From assembly GCA_023449855.1 (NCBI GenBank), contig JAEXHR010000170.1, positions 1 through 23,125 on the forward strand: DNA of 23,125 nucleotides, in the 5' to 3' direction. The stretch comes from Pseudomonadota bacterium. Its GTDB lineage: Bacteria; Pseudomonadota; Alphaproteobacteria; Rhizobiales; Xanthobacteraceae. A program made the position numbers and the translations under genes. The notes under the pieces are model-generated. The model did not search any database and was not told the DNA's origin. It saw nothing but the letters and a program-made list of their open reading frames with translations. This document shows positions 22,642 to 23,125 of this stretch, piece after piece (positions within the stretch are counted from its first letter, which is position 1; each line of letters opens with the position of its first letter).

Positions 22642-23125
22642 CGTTCGACCTGTTCCAGCAACTGCCTGTAAATATCGATCTGTGCCTCAATGGCGTGTTT
22701 CTGGATCGGGCTGATGTTCTTGCCATTTTTCATGGTCTCGGCATCTGCGATGCATGATTGCAGAGCCAGCACATGCCGCCTCGCCACCACGCTGTTCGGA
22801 CAACGAGCAGGCTGGCACCTCGTAAATGCCGGCTGCGCCTCAGCTCCTTTCACCTTCAAGCAGAGGGCGTGGTCGGCATAGAAGAAGCAGTCGTTGATAT
22901 AACCCGGATGAAGCGTGACGGCGGTGTTCGAGAGCATTTTTGCGCGGCGCCGATCATCAACGACCGTGCCGGGCAGATCTCCGATCTTGTTTCTGATGCT
23001 TGTAAATTCGGCGACGAGTTTTGAGAACGGCGGAGCAATATTCGACCACGGTAGCGGCGGGATAGTCCTGCTGCGGGCGGCGTAAAAGTCGTCCACCTTG
23101 AAGCCTTTCTGCCGAGTCAGGGAGG
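22638..23125 (-). CDS. Tn554-type integrase (TnpB-like), C-terminal end, cut by window edge
   Basis: About 160 residues of a - strand frame that stays open to the right edge; the GTG at 23096 is internal and not a true start. Seen: FSKLVAEFTSIRNKIGDLPG, a CQPARCPNSVVARRH cysteine motif, and a helical end (IEAQIDIYRQLLEQVER). This resembles the tail that follows the tyrosine-recombinase domain in TnpB-like integrases. The catalytic Arg-His-Arg-Tyr region lies outside the window. The stop overlaps the tnpC-like start, the pairing expected of a Tn554-type recombination module. Family assignment rests on the tail and the partner gene. Confidence 0.6.
   Translation of the reverse strand, partial: SLTRQKGFKVDDFYAARSRTIPPLPWSNIAPPFSKLVAEFTSIRNKIGDLPGTVVDDRRRAKMLSNTAVTLHPGYINDCFFYADHALCLKVKGAEAQPAFTRCQPARCPNSVVARRHVLALQSCIADAETMKNGKNISPIQKHAIEAQIDIYRQLLEQVER

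Larger units (their letters stand above)
17173..23125. mobile_element. Probable Tn554-like element with metabolic cargo (ends not resolved)
   Basis: Backbone homology stops abruptly inside the PP-loop gene near 17172. At the far right, an integrase C-terminus and a TnpC-like gene read inward, as in Tn554 (tnpA-tnpB-tnpC then cargo). Between them lie IS-like repeats, a self-contained operon and its regulator. The simplest reading is one Tn554-like element with its cargo end at about 17173, but several insertions could have been layered. The right end is beyond the window and no target duplication can be checked. Confidence 0.4.

Noticed and set aside
1..23125. CRISPR arrays, tRNA or rRNA genes
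   Set aside because: No regularly spaced repeats and no tRNA cloverleaf or rRNA-like sequence were seen on either strand by reading.

Overview
The window is high-GC DNA with the gene content of a sphingomonad-type alphaproteobacterial plasmid or integrative element. The genes pointing that way are a strawberry-notch helicase fragment, a long ParB-like protein, an ArdC-like antirestriction protein, a SANT-repeat DNA-binding protein, HerA-like and GHKL ATPases, and many conserved accessory genes of unknown function. No rRNA, tRNA or CRISPR array was seen. The taxonomic assignment is inferred from gene style, not from a marker gene.

Positions 1-17172 form an accessory backbone read almost entirely on the + strand. 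It opens with the C-terminal half of a strawberry-notch helicase (56-1888). ParB (2044-4140) follows and ends at a clear terminator (4171-4210). Next come ArdC (4253-5191), four unknown genes and a lipoprotein thermonuclease (7293-7808) that ends at a 14-bp-stem terminator shared with a convergent - strand gene (7873-8397). A DUF1173-like gene (8473-9780) is followed by an islet that looks inserted: a near-consensus promoter, an HNH endonuclease and the C-terminal scrap of an EAL-domain gene on the other strand (about 9860-10697). The backbone resumes at 10745 with a tightly packed run: DUF7007-like protein, zinc-ribbon protein, HerA-like ATPase, a protein with seven SANT/Myb-like repeats, a small ORF, a GHKL ATPase, a small ORF, and a PP-loop (PAPS-reductase-like) gene. 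Many of these junctions are 4-bp ATGA overlaps.

The PP-loop gene is broken at about 17172, where a different kind of DNA begins. From there to the right edge the window holds a perfect 21-bp-arm inverted repeat resembling IS6-family ends, a - strand metabolic operon, its divergent LysR regulator, about 550 bp of non-coding debris, and the downstream end of a Tn554-type recombination module: the integrase C-terminus, cut by the window edge, and a TnpC-like gene interrupted by an in-frame TAA. The layout (tnpB-tnpC reading inward towards cargo) suggests the operon is cargo of a Tn554-like element, but the element ends were not identified.

The most notable unit is this cargo operon (20719 down to 17705): cupin, DapA-family lyase/aldolase, a 97-residue cysteine-containing protein, and a fusion of a class I glutamine amidotransferase with an HD phosphohydrolase of the HDDC2/YfbR type. 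All three junctions are GTGA overlaps, so the four products are probably made together. The divergent LysR gene and two palindromes 33 bp apart suggest inducible control by a small molecule. The DapA-like enzyme lacks the Thr-Thr of true dihydrodipicolinate synthase, so the pathway is probably not lysine synthesis; its substrate is unknown. A second system worth attention is the coupled HerA ATPase / seven-SANT-repeat / GHKL ATPase run.
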